This document shows, in pieces, positions 28,398-38,220 of a stretch of DNA of 64,000 nucleotides. The notes under the pieces were generated by a model. The model was given only the letters and a program-made list of their open reading frames with translations. It did not search any database and was not told where the DNA came from. The first letter of the stretch is position 1; each line of letters opens with the position of its first letter. Made by a program: the position numbers and the translations under genes. This DNA comes from Micromonospora chersina (GTDB lineage Bacteria; Actinomycetota; Actinomycetes; Mycobacteriales; Micromonosporaceae), in contig NZ_FMIB01000002.1 in the NCBI RefSeq assembly GCF_900091475.1, positions 3,534,001 through 3,598,000 of the forward strand, given 5' to 3'.

Positions 28398-29369
28398 ATG
28401 TCGACCACCCTGACCGGCCCGGACAGCGGGCCGAAGCCGCTGACCCAGGGTCACCAGTCCCCCGGCATCCTGATCGCCCTGTGGGCCTTCGTGGTCGTTC
28501 CGTTCCTCGCCCTGCTGGCCGCCGTGCCGGTGGCCTGGGGCGGCTGGCTGGGCTGGACCGACGTGCTGGTGGCCGGGTTCTGGTACGTGCTGTCCGGCCT
28601 CGGCATCACCGTCGGCTACCACCGCTACTTCACCCACGGCTCGTTCAAGGCGAAACCCTGGCTGCGGGCGGCGCTGGCGGTGGCGGGTTCGTTCGCCGTG
28701 CAGGGCGAGATCATCCAGTGGGTGGCCGACCACCGGCGGCACCACGCGTTCTCGGACCAGGAGGGCGATCCGCACTCGCCGTGGCGGTTCGGGGAGAGCA
28801 TCGCTGGGCTGACCAGGGGGCTGTTCCACGCGCACGTGGGCTGGCTGTTCAACCGGGAGCTGTCGAACCGGGAGCGGTTCGCCCCGGACCTGCTGGCCGA
28901 CCCGATCACCCGCCGCGTCGACCGGCTCTTCCCGGTGCTGGTGGTGGTCTCGGTGCTCGGGCCGGCGGCGATGGGCGGGCTGCTCACCGGGTCGTGGCAG
29001 GGCGCGCTGACCGCGTTCTTCTGGGGCGGGCTGGTCCGGATCGCGCTGCTGCACCACGTCACCTGGTCGATCAACTCGGTCTGCCACGTCTACGGGGAGC
29101 GCCCGTTCGCGGTGCGGCAGGGTGACCGGGCGTCGAACTTCTGGCCGTTGGCGCTGCTGTCGTTCGGGGAGAGCTGGCACAACCTGCACCACGCGGAGCC
29201 GACCAGCGCGCGGCACGGGGTGCTGCGGGGCCAGGTCGACCCGTCGGCGCGGGTGATCTGGCTGTTGGAGAAGGTGGGCGCGGCCTGGTCGGTGCGGTGG
29301 CCGAAACCGGAGCGGATCACGGCGAAGCTGGTGGAGCCGGGGCGGGTGCGCGGCCGGCCGGCGCGGTAA
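28398..29369 (+). CDS. Acyl-CoA/acyl-lipid delta-9 fatty acid desaturase
   Basis: A 323-residue membrane di-iron desaturase. The three histidine boxes are present: HRYFTHGSF near residue 75, HRRHHAFSDQEGDPHSP near residue 113 and HNLHHAEPTSARHG near residue 255. Two pairs of membrane helices (about residues 28-72 and 175-215) frame them, as in stearoyl-CoA desaturases. ATG 28398 follows GGGAGG. It introduces a double bond into saturated acyl chains to adjust membrane fluidity; the electron donor is not encoded nearby. The downstream TetR-type gene, 41 bp away in the same direction, may control it. Confidence 0.92.
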   Translation: MSTTLTGPDSGPKPLTQGHQSPGILIALWAFVVVPFLALLAAVPVAWGGWLGWTDVLVAGFWYVLSGLGITVGYHRYFTHGSFKAKPWLRAALAVAGSFAVQGEIIQWVADHRRHHAFSDQEGDPHSPWRFGESIAGLTRGLFHAHVGWLFNRELSNRERFAPDLLADPITRRVDRLFPVLVVVSVLGPAAMGGLLTGSWQGALTAFFWGGLVRIALLHHVTWSINSVCHVYGERPFAVRQGDRASNFWPLALLSFGESWHNLHHAEPTSARHGVLRGQVDPSARVIWLLEKVGAAWSVRWPKPERITAKLVEPGRVRGRPAR

Positions 29370-29410
29370 CCGGTCGATCGACGCGGGCCGGGTTTGGCAG
29401 GATGGGCCGG

Positions 29411-30094
29411 GTGACCGATGTTCCCGGCAGCGACGCCAGCACCGCCCGCCGGCGGGCCGTCCCGGCGGCGAAGCCTTCCCGGGTACGGATGTCCGCGACC
29501 CAGCGGCGCGAGCAGTTGATCTCGATCGCGCGGCAGATCTTCGCCGAGCGCGGGTTCGACGCGACCTCGATCGAGGAGGTGGCGGCCCGGGCGAAGGTCT
29601 CCAAGCCGGTGGTCTACGAGCACTTCGGCGGCAAGGAGGGGCTCTACGCGGTGGTGGTGGACCGGGAGGTCCGCTCGCTGCTGGACCGGATCACCACGGC
29701 GTTGACGGCGGGGCATCCGCGGGAGTTGCTGGAGCAGGCGGCGTTGACCCTGCTGACGTACATCGAGGAGGAGACCAGCGGGTTCCGGGTGCTGGTCCGG
29801 GAGTCGCCGCTGATGTCGGCGACGGGCAACTTCAGCAGCGTGATGAACGACGTGGCGCATCAGGTGGAGCACATCCTGGGCGCGGAGTTCTCCAGCCGGG
29901 GCTACGACCCGAAGCTGGCGGAGCTGTACTCGCAGGCGCTGGTGGGCATGGTGGCGTTGACCGGGCGCTGGTGGTTGGAGGTGCGCAAGCCGCGGAAGGA
30001 GACGGTGGCGGCGCACCTGGTGAACCTGGCCTGGAACGGCCTGTCGCACCTGGAGGCGAAGCCGGGTCTGATCACGGTGCGCAAGCGGGGCTGA
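29411..30094 (+). CDS. TetR-family regulator next to desaturase (possible lipid regulator)
   Basis: A 227-residue regulator. After about 28 variable residues, the TetR domain runs RREQLISIARQIFAERGFDATSIEEVAARAKVSKPVVYEHFGGKEGLY in outline (recognition helix VSKPVVYEHF). The C-terminal domain has a conserved-looking ALVGMVALTGRWWLEVRKP. GTG 29411 is chosen because AGGA lies nine bases upstream; ATG 29402 is directly abutted by that site. In M. tuberculosis a TetR gene (Rv1019) also follows glmU, so this may be the syntenic orthologue. Control of fatty-acid desaturation is suggested by the neighbour but not shown. Confidence 0.85.
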   Translation: MTDVPGSDASTARRRAVPAAKPSRVRMSATQRREQLISIARQIFAERGFDATSIEEVAARAKVSKPVVYEHFGGKEGLYAVVVDREVRSLLDRITTALTAGHPRELLEQAALTLLTYIEEETSGFRVLVRESPLMSATGNFSSVMNDVAHQVEHILGAEFSSRGYDPKLAELYSQALVGMVALTGRWWLEVRKPRKETVAAHLVNLAWNGLSHLEAKPGLITVRKRG

Positions 30095-30100
30095 GCCGGC

Positions 30101-30574
30101 TCAGCGGTGGGCCTCGGCGATGGGGTGTTCGCGGCGGCGGCGCTCGTCCTCGGCGTGCTCGTCGGTGCCGACCTTGTCGTAGAGGCCGGTGGCGAGCAGG
30201 ATCAGCCCGAACACCAGCGAGACGAGCACGGTGGACATCGAGAAGTTGAGGAAGTTCGCCGAGGTCTGGAGCACGGCCATCATGAGGATGCCGGTGACCA
30301 GGAAGACGGCTCCGGCGGTCAGGTTCATGTAGTGGCCGAGGTTGCCGCGGCGGGACGCGCCGATCAGCAGGAAGGCGCCGAACACCACGGAGACCAGGGC
30401 GAACGCCAGGTTGGTGCGGAGGCCGAGGGCGCTGGTGCTCTCCCGGCTGAACAGGCTGTTGCCCCAGGTCTCGAAGACCCCCCAGACGCCGAAGACCAGG
30501 ATGTAGAGGCCGATGAGCCCGGACAGCACCCGGTAGAGCGGCCGTGCGGGGTGGTTCACCGGGAAGTGCGCCAT
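30101..30574 (-). CDS. DUF4383 membrane protein, copy A
   Basis: A 157-residue protein with four membrane helices at about residues 14-35, 53-72, 82-103 and 112-134. It begins MAHFPVNHPARPLYRVLSGL and contains FETWGNSLFSRES; these are DUF4383 hallmarks. The cytoplasmic tail DKVGTDEHAEDERRRREHP is charged. ATG 30574 follows GGAGG by five bases. Its stop lies seven bases from the convergent TetR gene. A paralogue at 30690-31145 with the same start motif shows a local duplication. The function of the family is unknown. Confidence 0.85.
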   Translation of the reverse strand: MAHFPVNHPARPLYRVLSGLIGLYILVFGVWGVFETWGNSLFSRESTSALGLRTNLAFALVSVVFGAFLLIGASRRGNLGHYMNLTAGAVFLVTGILMMAVLQTSANFLNFSMSTVLVSLVFGLILLATGLYDKVGTDEHAEDERRRREHPIAEAHR

Positions 30575-30646
30575 GGGAGCCTCCGGTCGACTGACTGATT
30601 TGGCGCAATTGTCCCCCGAGCGGGCCGCTCCCGTCCCCGGAAACGC

Positions 30647-30674
30647 CGAAGGCCCGGCGGTCGCCGGGCCTTCG
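30647..30674 (-). terminator. Hairpin between the two DUF4383 genes
   Basis: Thirteen-base arms CGAAGGCCCGGCG (30647-30659) and CGCCGGGCCTTCG (30662-30674). It should end copy B and leaves copy A with its own promoter. Confidence 0.7.
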
Positions 30675-30689
30675 GGAACGGGCTGCGGG

Positions 30690-31145
30690 TCAGAGCACCA
30701 GGCGGGCCTTCTGCCAGGCCTCGTGCTCGTCGTCGGTGCCGACCTTGCCGTACATGCCGGCCATGAGGAGCACCAGCGACAGGGTGAGCACCACGATGTC
30801 GGTGAGGATCGAGAAGTTGAAGATGTTGGCGTCGGTCTGGAGGAACGCCAGCTCGGCCAGGCCGAGGGCCATCAGGGCGTAGGCGAGCCACTGGTTGATC
30901 GCCACGTCGAGGTTGCGGCCGATCGCGGTGCCGACCAGGATCGCGGCCCCGAGCAGGATCGTGAGCATCGAGAAGCCGAGGTTGGTGCCCTGGCCGAGGA
31001 CCTTGGTGTCGTCCCGGGCGAGGACGTCGTTGCCGGCGCTGGCGATGATGCCGAGCACGCCGAACACGACGAAGTACAGACCAACGAGCCCGCCGATCGC
31101 CCGGTAGACAGGCCGCGCGGGGTGGTTGACGGGGGTGTGGGCCAT
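30690..31145 (-). CDS. DUF4383 membrane protein, copy B
   Basis: A 151-residue four-helix membrane protein whose N-terminus MAHTPVNHPARPVYRAIGGL and C-terminal MYGKVGTDDEHEAW mirror the neighbouring copy (MAHFPVNHPARPLYRVLSGL; LYDKVGTDEHAED), while the middle has diverged. ATG 31145 follows GGAG by eight bases. It is a tandem paralogue with unknown function; a hairpin separates the two, so they may be regulated apart. Confidence 0.85.
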   Translation of the reverse strand: MAHTPVNHPARPVYRAIGGLVGLYFVVFGVLGIIASAGNDVLARDDTKVLGQGTNLGFSMLTILLGAAILVGTAIGRNLDVAINQWLAYALMALGLAELAFLQTDANIFNFSILTDIVVLTLSLVLLMAGMYGKVGTDDEHEAWQKARLVL

Positions 31146-31237
31146 CTCTGCGTCTCCAAGACCGAACGGGAAAGGGGTCGCCTGCGATTGTCCCGTACGC
31201 CCGGGAGTGACGCCGCACACCCCCCACCCCGGCCGGG

Positions 31238-33037
<1,800 letters not shown>

Positions 33038-33058
33038 TGACCCACCTTTCATGATCAA

Positions 33059-33083
33059 GGGCGCCCCGGTGCCCGGGACGCCC
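33059..33083 (-). terminator. Hairpin between ispE and the ABC-F gene
   Basis: Eleven-base arms GGGCGCCCCGG (33059-33069) and CCGGGACGCCC (33073-33083), one wobble, loop of three. It lies 32 bp past the ispE stop. Confidence 0.5.
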
Positions 33084-33114
33084 ACCTCAAGGGTACGCGG
33101 CCGGGCGGCGGGGC

Positions 33115-34068
33115 TCAGACGACGCGGGCGCCGGCGACCGGGCCGTGCGCGACCCGGGCCTCCCGGCAGACGCCGGCGGCCGTGAGGTCGGCGGCGATCC
33201 GCCCGGCGTGTGCCTCGTCGGTGGCGAGGAAGACGCAGGTCGGGCCGGAACCGGACACGAGGCCGGCGAGCGCACCGGCCGCCTCCCCCGCCTTGAGCGT
33301 CTCGGCCAGCGACGGGCGCATGGCCAGCGCGGCGGCCTGGAGGTCGTTGCCGAGGGCGGCGGCGAGCACCCGGGGGTCGCGCTGGCGCAGCGCGCCGAGC
33401 AGCCCGTCGGTGCTGCCCAGCGGCTCGCCCGCGGTGCCCGCGTCGCGGAGCCGGTCCAGCTCCCGGTAGGCGGCCGGGGTGGAGAGGCCGCCGTCGGCGA
33501 CGGCCACCACCCAGTGCCAGGAGGTGGGGCGGGCCAGCACGGGACTGACCGCCTCGCCGCGCCCGGTGCCGAGCGCGGTGCCGCCGTGGATCAGGAACGG
33601 CACGTCGGAGCCCAGGTCGGCGGCGATGCCGGCCAGTTCGTCGCGGGACAGCCCGGTGCCCCACAGCGCGTCGCAGGCGACAAGCGCGGCGGCGGCGTCG
33701 GCGCTGCCGCCGGCCAGCCCACCGGCGAGCGGGATCTGCTTGCGCAGGTGCAGCCGGGCGTGCGGCAGGACACCCGCGTAGCCGGCGAGGGCGTGGGCGG
33801 CCCGGATCACCAGGTTGGTGTCGTCCAGGGCCAGCTCGCCGGCGCCCTCGCCCTCCATGGTGAGGGTGAGGGTGTCGCCCCGGCGGGCGGTCAGCTCGTC
33901 GTAGATGGAGATCGCGTGGTAGACGGTGTTCAGCTCGTGGTAGCCGTCCCGGCGCAGCGGTCCCACCCCGAGGTGCAGGTTGACCTTGGCCGGCACCCGC
34001 ACCTTCACCGGGCCGCTGGCCCCGCGCCGCTGCCCGTCCTCGTCGTCCGGTCGCCAGGCCTCGGTCAC
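33115..34068 (-). CDS. ispE: 4-diphosphocytidyl-2-C-methyl-D-erythritol kinase
   Basis: A 317-residue GHMP kinase of the non-mevalonate isoprenoid pathway. It has KVRVPAKVNLHLGVGPLRRDGYHELNTVY at the N-terminus in outline (PAKVNLHL, DGYHEL), the ATP loop PLAGGLAGGSADAAAAL near residue 117, and the C-terminal GLVSGSGPTCVFL. GTG 34068 leaves an 18-residue polar extension before the conserved start. It follows rsmA on the same strand with an 83-bp gap, the usual ksgA-ispE order. Confidence 0.95.
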   Translation of the reverse strand: MTEAWRPDDEDGQRRGASGPVKVRVPAKVNLHLGVGPLRRDGYHELNTVYHAISIYDELTARRGDTLTLTMEGEGAGELALDDTNLVIRAAHALAGYAGVLPHARLHLRKQIPLAGGLAGGSADAAAALVACDALWGTGLSRDELAGIAADLGSDVPFLIHGGTALGTGRGEAVSPVLARPTSWHWVVAVADGGLSTPAAYRELDRLRDAGTAGEPLGSTDGLLGALRQRDPRVLAAALGNDLQAAALAMRPSLAETLKAGEAAGALAGLVSGSGPTCVFLATDEAHAGRIAADLTAAGVCREARVAHGPVAGARVV

Positions 34069-34151
34069 GGGGCGATGTCCCGCGGGCGCAGGCGGATGTC
34101 GAACGGCTTCTGCACGGTCAGCTCCTCGGCGGGGTGGGCAACGGCGCCAGC

Positions 34152-35021
34152 CTAACGGGCGGCGGCCGGGGCGGTCGGGGCCGACGCGGCGATGGCGGCG
34201 AACTGCTCCACGGTGAGTGACTCGCCGCGGGCGCCGGGGTCCACGCCCGCGGCGGTGAGCGCCGCGGCGGCCCGGTCCGCGCCGCCGGCCCAGCCCGCGA
34301 GGGCGGCGCGCAGCGTCTTGCGGCGCTGCGCGAACGCCGCGTCGACGACGGCGAAGACCGCCTGCCGGGGTACGTCGGCGCGGGGCGGCTCGCGCCGGGT
34401 GAAGGCGACCAGCCCGGAGTCGACGTTCGGCACCGGCCAGAAGACGTTCGGCGGGACCTTGCCGGCGGCCCGGGACCGGGCGTACCAGGCGAGCTTGACC
34501 GACGGGATGCCGTACACCTTCGAGCCGGGACCGGCGACGAGCCGGTCGGCGACCTCCTTCTGCACCATGACGAGGCCGTGCCGCAGCGTGGGCAGCTCGG
34601 CGAGGAGGTGCAGCACCACGGGCACGGCCACGTTGTAGGGCAGGTTCGCCACCAGCGCGGTCGGCGCCGGGTCGGCCAGGTCGCCGGCGGTGACCCGCAG
34701 CGCGTCGCCGGGGTGCACGGTGAGCCGGGCGGCGTCCGGGCCGGCGAACCGGGCGGCGGTCTCCGGCAGCGCGGCGGCCAGCGCGGGGTCGAGTTCCACG
34801 GCGTGTACGTGCGCGGCCACCGGGAGCAGGGCCAGGGTGAGCGAGCCGAGCCCGGGGCCGACCTCCAGCGCCACGTCGTCCGGGGCGAGCCCGGCCGTGG
34901 TGACGATCCGGCGGACCGTGTTCGGGTCGTGCACGAAGTTCTGGCCGAGCTTCTTGGTCGGCGACACGCCGAGCCGCGCGGCGAGTTCCCGGATCTCCGC
35001 CGGGCCGAGGAGACCGGTCAC
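34152..35021 (-). CDS. rsmA: 16S rRNA (adenine(1518)-N6/adenine(1519)-N6)-dimethyltransferase
   Basis: A 289-residue SAM-dependent RNA methyltransferase (KsgA) that dimethylates two adenines near the 3' end of 16S rRNA. The N-terminus has [18 protein letters not shown], the SAM motif is [15 protein letters not shown] and motif IV is [13 protein letters not shown] 35021 is preferred because AAAGGA lies nine bases upstream; ATG 35030 is too close to that site. The tatD stop is at 35035, so the genes are only 13 bp apart. In many actinomycetes rpfB lies between them, but not here. Confidence 0.95.
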   Translation of the reverse strand: MTGLLGPAEIRELAARLGVSPTKKLGQNFVHDPNTVRRIVTTAGLAPDDVALEVGPGLGSLTLALLPVAAHVHAVELDPALAAALPETAARFAGPDAARLTVHPGDALRVTAGDLADPAPTALVANLPYNVAVPVVLHLLAELPTLRHGLVMVQKEVADRLVAGPGSKVYGIPSVKLAWYARSRAAGKVPPNVFWPVPNVDSGLVAFTRREPPRADVPRQAVFAVVDAAFAQRRKTLRAALAGWAGGADRAAAALTAAGVDPGARGESLTVEQFAAIAASAPTAPAAAR

Positions 35022-35034
35022 GCCGGGCATCCTT

Positions 35035-35919
35035 TCACCACGGCCCGAACGCGCGCTCGCCGGTCGCGGAGATCGCCGCGCAGAGCTCGTCGAGGTCGGT
35101 CCCCGTGGTCTCGGCGAGGAACCGGACGGTCAGCGGGATCAGGTACGAGGCGTTGGGCCGCCCCCGGTGCGGCATGGGGGTGAGGTACGGCGCGTCGGTC
35201 TCCACCAGCAGCTGCCCGGGCGGGGTCACCGCGGCGGCCTCGCGCAGCGCCGTGGCGCTGCCGAAGGTGACAGTGCCGGCGAAGCTCAGCAGGTAGCCGC
35301 GGCGGACGCACTCGCGGGCGAAGTCGGCGTCGCCGGAGAAGCAGTGCAGCACCACGGTGTCCGGCGCGCCCTCGTCGTCGAGGATCCGCAGCACGTCGGC
35401 GTGCGCGTCCCGGTCGTGGATGACAAGCGCCTTGCCGTAGCGCTTGGCGATGGCGATGTGCGCCCGGAAGCTCTCCTCCTGCGCGGCCCGCCCCTCGTCG
35501 CCGGTGCGGAAGAAGTCCATGCCGGTCTCGCCGATGCCCCGGACGCGGCTCCGGCCGGCGAGGGCCTCGATCTCACGCAGCGCCTCGTCCAGGTCGGCCA
35601 GTCGGGGCGCCTCGTTCGGGTGCAGCGCCACGGTGGCCAGCACCGCGCCGTAGCGCTCGGCGACGTCGGCGCTCCACCGGGACGACTCGACGTCCACGCC
35701 CACCTGCACGAGCCGGTCCACGCCGACACCGGCGGCCACCGCGATGGCCGCCGCCACCGGGTCGTCGGCCGGACCGCCGGGAACCCCGGCCTCGCTGACC
35801 GTGATGTCCAGGTGGGTGTGGCTGTCCAGCACGGGCACCGCGAGCGCCTCCGGGGCGGGCGGGAACTCGCCCGCCCGGCGGGCGGCGCGCTGCTTGCGGG
35901 TTTCGGTCTGCTCGCTCAT
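35035..35919 (-). CDS. tatD: TatD-family metal-dependent DNase
   Basis: A 294-residue TIM-barrel hydrolase. Metal ligands are visible in order: DSHTHLD near residue 32, GETGMDFF with the catalytic Glu near 125, IHDRDAH near 163, LHCFSGD and ETDAPYLTP. The family has 3'-5' DNase and related activities in repair or nucleic-acid turnover. ATG 35919 is the start of the conserved polypeptide; no clear ribosome site is seen. It is followed at 13 bp by rsmA. The longer reading to 36393 overlaps the divergent gene and is rejected. Confidence 0.93.
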   Translation of the reverse strand: MSEQTETRKQRAARRAGEFPPAPEALAVPVLDSHTHLDITVSEAGVPGGPADDPVAAAIAVAAGVGVDRLVQVGVDVESSRWSADVAERYGAVLATVALHPNEAPRLADLDEALREIEALAGRSRVRGIGETGMDFFRTGDEGRAAQEESFRAHIAIAKRYGKALVIHDRDAHADVLRILDDEGAPDTVVLHCFSGDADFARECVRRGYLLSFAGTVTFGSATALREAAAVTPPGQLLVETDAPYLTPMPHRGRPNASYLIPLTVRFLAETTGTDLDELCAAISATGERAFGPW

Positions 35920-36013
35920 CGCGGCCAGCATCACACACCGTGGGCGGCCGGCGTTTCCCGACCGCCACCGACTGTTCACGCGCGCAACATCTGCCGCGCC
36001 TACGGTCCGGGGC

Positions 36014-37252
36014 GTGACCGTCACTCCCCAGGCCGGCGGGGCCGCCTCCGAGCGGACCGGGCTGCGCGTGACGTACGACGGCCGCGTCCACCCGGCGGAG
36101 GAGATCGCCCGTGGCGCGGCGTACGAGCTGTTCAGCGCCGAGGAGGCGCCCGGTTTCGAGTGGGCGCCCCGGCCCGGGGTGGCGTACCCGTGGCGGAGGT
36201 TCGTGCACGTCACCGAGGTGAGTGCCGTGCACGGCGCGGCCGAGCCGACCGAGGACCTCGACCCGCCGCTGCTGATGCCGCTGCACCGGCAGCACGGCTG
36301 GGCGTACGTGCACCAGCTCAGCCAGCAGCCGGGCGCGGCCGGCGACCCGATGCTCGCGGCGGTGCGCGGCTCGGCGGTGATCCGGCCGGGCACCCGGATG
36401 GTGAAGGTGCTCTCCGCCCGCCAGCTCGCCGGCTACGTGCGGGGCTGGCTGCCGCACGGCTTCTGCCACCGGGAGCACGACGTGGCGCACCTGCGCACAC
36501 CGGCGGGGATGGCGGTGCTGCGCGGCGACTCCGAGGGCGGCGACGTGGCGTACGCGCTGCGCTGGCGTGCCACCGACCCGGCCGACTACGACGTGCCGGT
36601 CGGCCCGGCGTACCAGGGGCTGACCGCGCTGCCGCCGCGCGACCGGCTCGGGCCGCCGGTGCTGGGCACGGGCTTCGTGCCGAGCAACGCCCAGCTGGTC
36701 CCGGAGTTCGTGACCCGCGACTTCGCCGATCTGCCGATGCCGGCGAACGCCGCCCTGCTCGCCTACCCGGCGGAGGGGGTGGAGGTGGTGCTCTACACCT
36801 ACCAGGCCGAGCAGCGGGGCTGGCTGCGCATGGTGGGCCCGCAGTGGCGGCACCTGCTCGCCGCGGTGCCCGGCGTCTCCCCCGACCAGGAGTACGTGCC
36901 GACCGGCGACGCGCCCCGCTCCACGCAGCTCGTCGGCGTGTACGGCGGCGCCGAGTACGAGGCGGTGGCCGACCTGCCCGGCGGGTTCCGGGTGCTGGCC
37001 ATGACCCGGGCGGCCCGCTACCCGGTGGAGTCGGCGGCCCGCCGGCTGCGCTACGCCACCTGGCGTGGGGTGCCCTGCCTGGTGCTCCGGGAGGAGGCGG
37101 GCTGGCTGCGGCTGCGGCTGTGCCGTCCGGATCCGGACGCGGTGACCACGACCGGGGCGCAGTGCCACGAGCGGGGCGTCTACGAGACCTGGGCCCCGGG
37201 CGCCGAACTGACCGACGACCGGGTGGTGGACCTGCCGTACCGGACGGCATAA
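36014..37252 (+). CDS. Conserved hypothetical protein, about 412 residues
   Basis: A soluble protein without signal peptide or membrane segment. Segments such as RVTYDGRVHPAEEIARGAAYELF, MPLHRQHGWAYVHQLSQ and VEVVLYTYQAEQRGWLRMVGPQW suggest mixed alpha/beta structure, rich in aromatic residues, with the C-terminal half containing two similar VLxxxxRAARYPVES / LRLRLCRPDPDAV regions. No catalytic motif is recognised. GTG 36014 is favoured because TACGGT lies seven bases upstream and no ribosome site is present. It is divergent from tatD. Base composition is like the neighbours, so recent transfer is not indicated. Confidence 0.7.
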   Translation: MTVTPQAGGAASERTGLRVTYDGRVHPAEEIARGAAYELFSAEEAPGFEWAPRPGVAYPWRRFVHVTEVSAVHGAAEPTEDLDPPLLMPLHRQHGWAYVHQLSQQPGAAGDPMLAAVRGSAVIRPGTRMVKVLSARQLAGYVRGWLPHGFCHREHDVAHLRTPAGMAVLRGDSEGGDVAYALRWRATDPADYDVPVGPAYQGLTALPPRDRLGPPVLGTGFVPSNAQLVPEFVTRDFADLPMPANAALLAYPAEGVEVVLYTYQAEQRGWLRMVGPQWRHLLAAVPGVSPDQEYVPTGDAPRSTQLVGVYGGAEYEAVADLPGGFRVLAMTRAARYPVESAARRLRYATWRGVPCLVLREEAGWLRLRLCRPDPDAVTTTGAQCHERGVYETWAPGAELTDDRVVDLPYRTA

Positions 37253-37311
37253 CCGGGGCCGGGCCGGGAAAGCGCGGGCGTCCTAGACGCACCGCAAGGG
37301 GAGAGCCCGAC

Positions 37312-38163
37312 ATGCCTTTCGTCACCGTCGGTACGGAGAATTCCGCACCCATCGACCTCTACTACGAGGATCACGGCTCCGGCCAGCCGATCGTCCTGAT
37401 CCACGGTTTCCCGTTCAACGGGGCAACCTGGGAGAAGATGTCCGGTCCGCTGCTCGCGGCCGGCTACCGGGTGATCACGTACGACCGGCGGGGGTTCGGC
37501 AACTCCGCCCAACCGGCGTTCGGCTACGACTACAACACCTTCGCGGCCGACCTCGACGTGCTGATGACCGAGCTGGACCTGCGCAACGCGATCCTCATCG
37601 GGCACTCGATGGGCACCGGCGAGGTGACCCGCTACCTGGGGGCGTACGGGTCGGACCGGGTGGACCGGGCGGTGCTGATGGCCCCGCTGGCGCCGTTCCT
37701 GCTGAAGACGGCCGACAATCCGGAAGGTGTCGACAAGAGCCTGTTCGACGGCTTCCAGAAGGCGATCATCCAGGACCGGTTCGCGTACCTGACGCAGTTC
37801 TGCGACGCGTTCTTCAACTACAGCGAGACCAAGGGCAAGTGGGTGAGCGAGGAGGCGTACCGGGCGCACTGGCAGATCGGCGCGCAGGCGTCGGCGAAGG
37901 GCACCTACGACAGCGTCGACGCCTGGCTGACCGACTTCCGCGGCGACCTGCCGAACATCACCATCCCGGTGCTGATCATCCAGGGTGACAAGGACAACGT
38001 GCTGCCGTACCCGGTGACGGGCCAGCGGTTGCAGCACATGCTCCCCAACTGCCAGATGATCACCTTGAAGGGTGCGCCCCACGGCACGCCGTGGACGCAC
38101 CCCAGCGAGGTCAACCAGGCGATCATGGAGTTCATCGGCGCGCCGAGGATGGCCCGCGCCTGA
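37312..38163 (+). CDS. Alpha/beta hydrolase (non-heme chloroperoxidase/arylesterase-like)
   Basis: A 283-residue hydrolase fold enzyme. It shows the oxyanion segment VLIHGFPFNGATWEKM, YDRRGFGNSAQP, the nucleophile elbow GHSMGTGEV (Ser), the acid in IIQGDKDNVLPY and the catalytic His in KGAPHGTPWTH. The NS-x-Q and GHSMG context is that of cofactor-free haloperoxidases and related esterases. ATG 37312 follows GGGGAG. It has no signal peptide. It ends eight bases before a strong bidirectional hairpin. The natural substrate is unknown. Confidence 0.88.
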   Translation: MPFVTVGTENSAPIDLYYEDHGSGQPIVLIHGFPFNGATWEKMSGPLLAAGYRVITYDRRGFGNSAQPAFGYDYNTFAADLDVLMTELDLRNAILIGHSMGTGEVTRYLGAYGSDRVDRAVLMAPLAPFLLKTADNPEGVDKSLFDGFQKAIIQDRFAYLTQFCDAFFNYSETKGKWVSEEAYRAHWQIGAQASAKGTYDSVDAWLTDFRGDLPNITIPVLIIQGDKDNVLPYPVTGQRLQHMLPNCQMITLKGAPHGTPWTHPSEVNQAIMEFIGAPRMARA

Positions 38164-38170
38164 CCCACCG

Positions 38171-38208
38171 ACGACGCGGCCCCGGGGACATCCCCGGGGC
38201 CGCGTCGT
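38171..38208. terminator. Bidirectional hairpin between hydrolase and metG
   Basis: Eighteen-base perfect arms (38171-38188 and 38191-38208) centred on CA, located between convergent stop codons at 38163 and 38221. Confidence 0.85.
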
Positions 38209-38220
38209 GCGTCGGGCGGC

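Noticed and set aside
34690..38163. A 1157-codon open frame on the plus strand covering rsmA, tatD and the hydrolase
   Set aside because: Most of it is antisense to rsmA and tatD or out of frame with the gene at 36014; only its end, from 37312, is the real hydrolase. High GC keeps stop codons rare in other frames.
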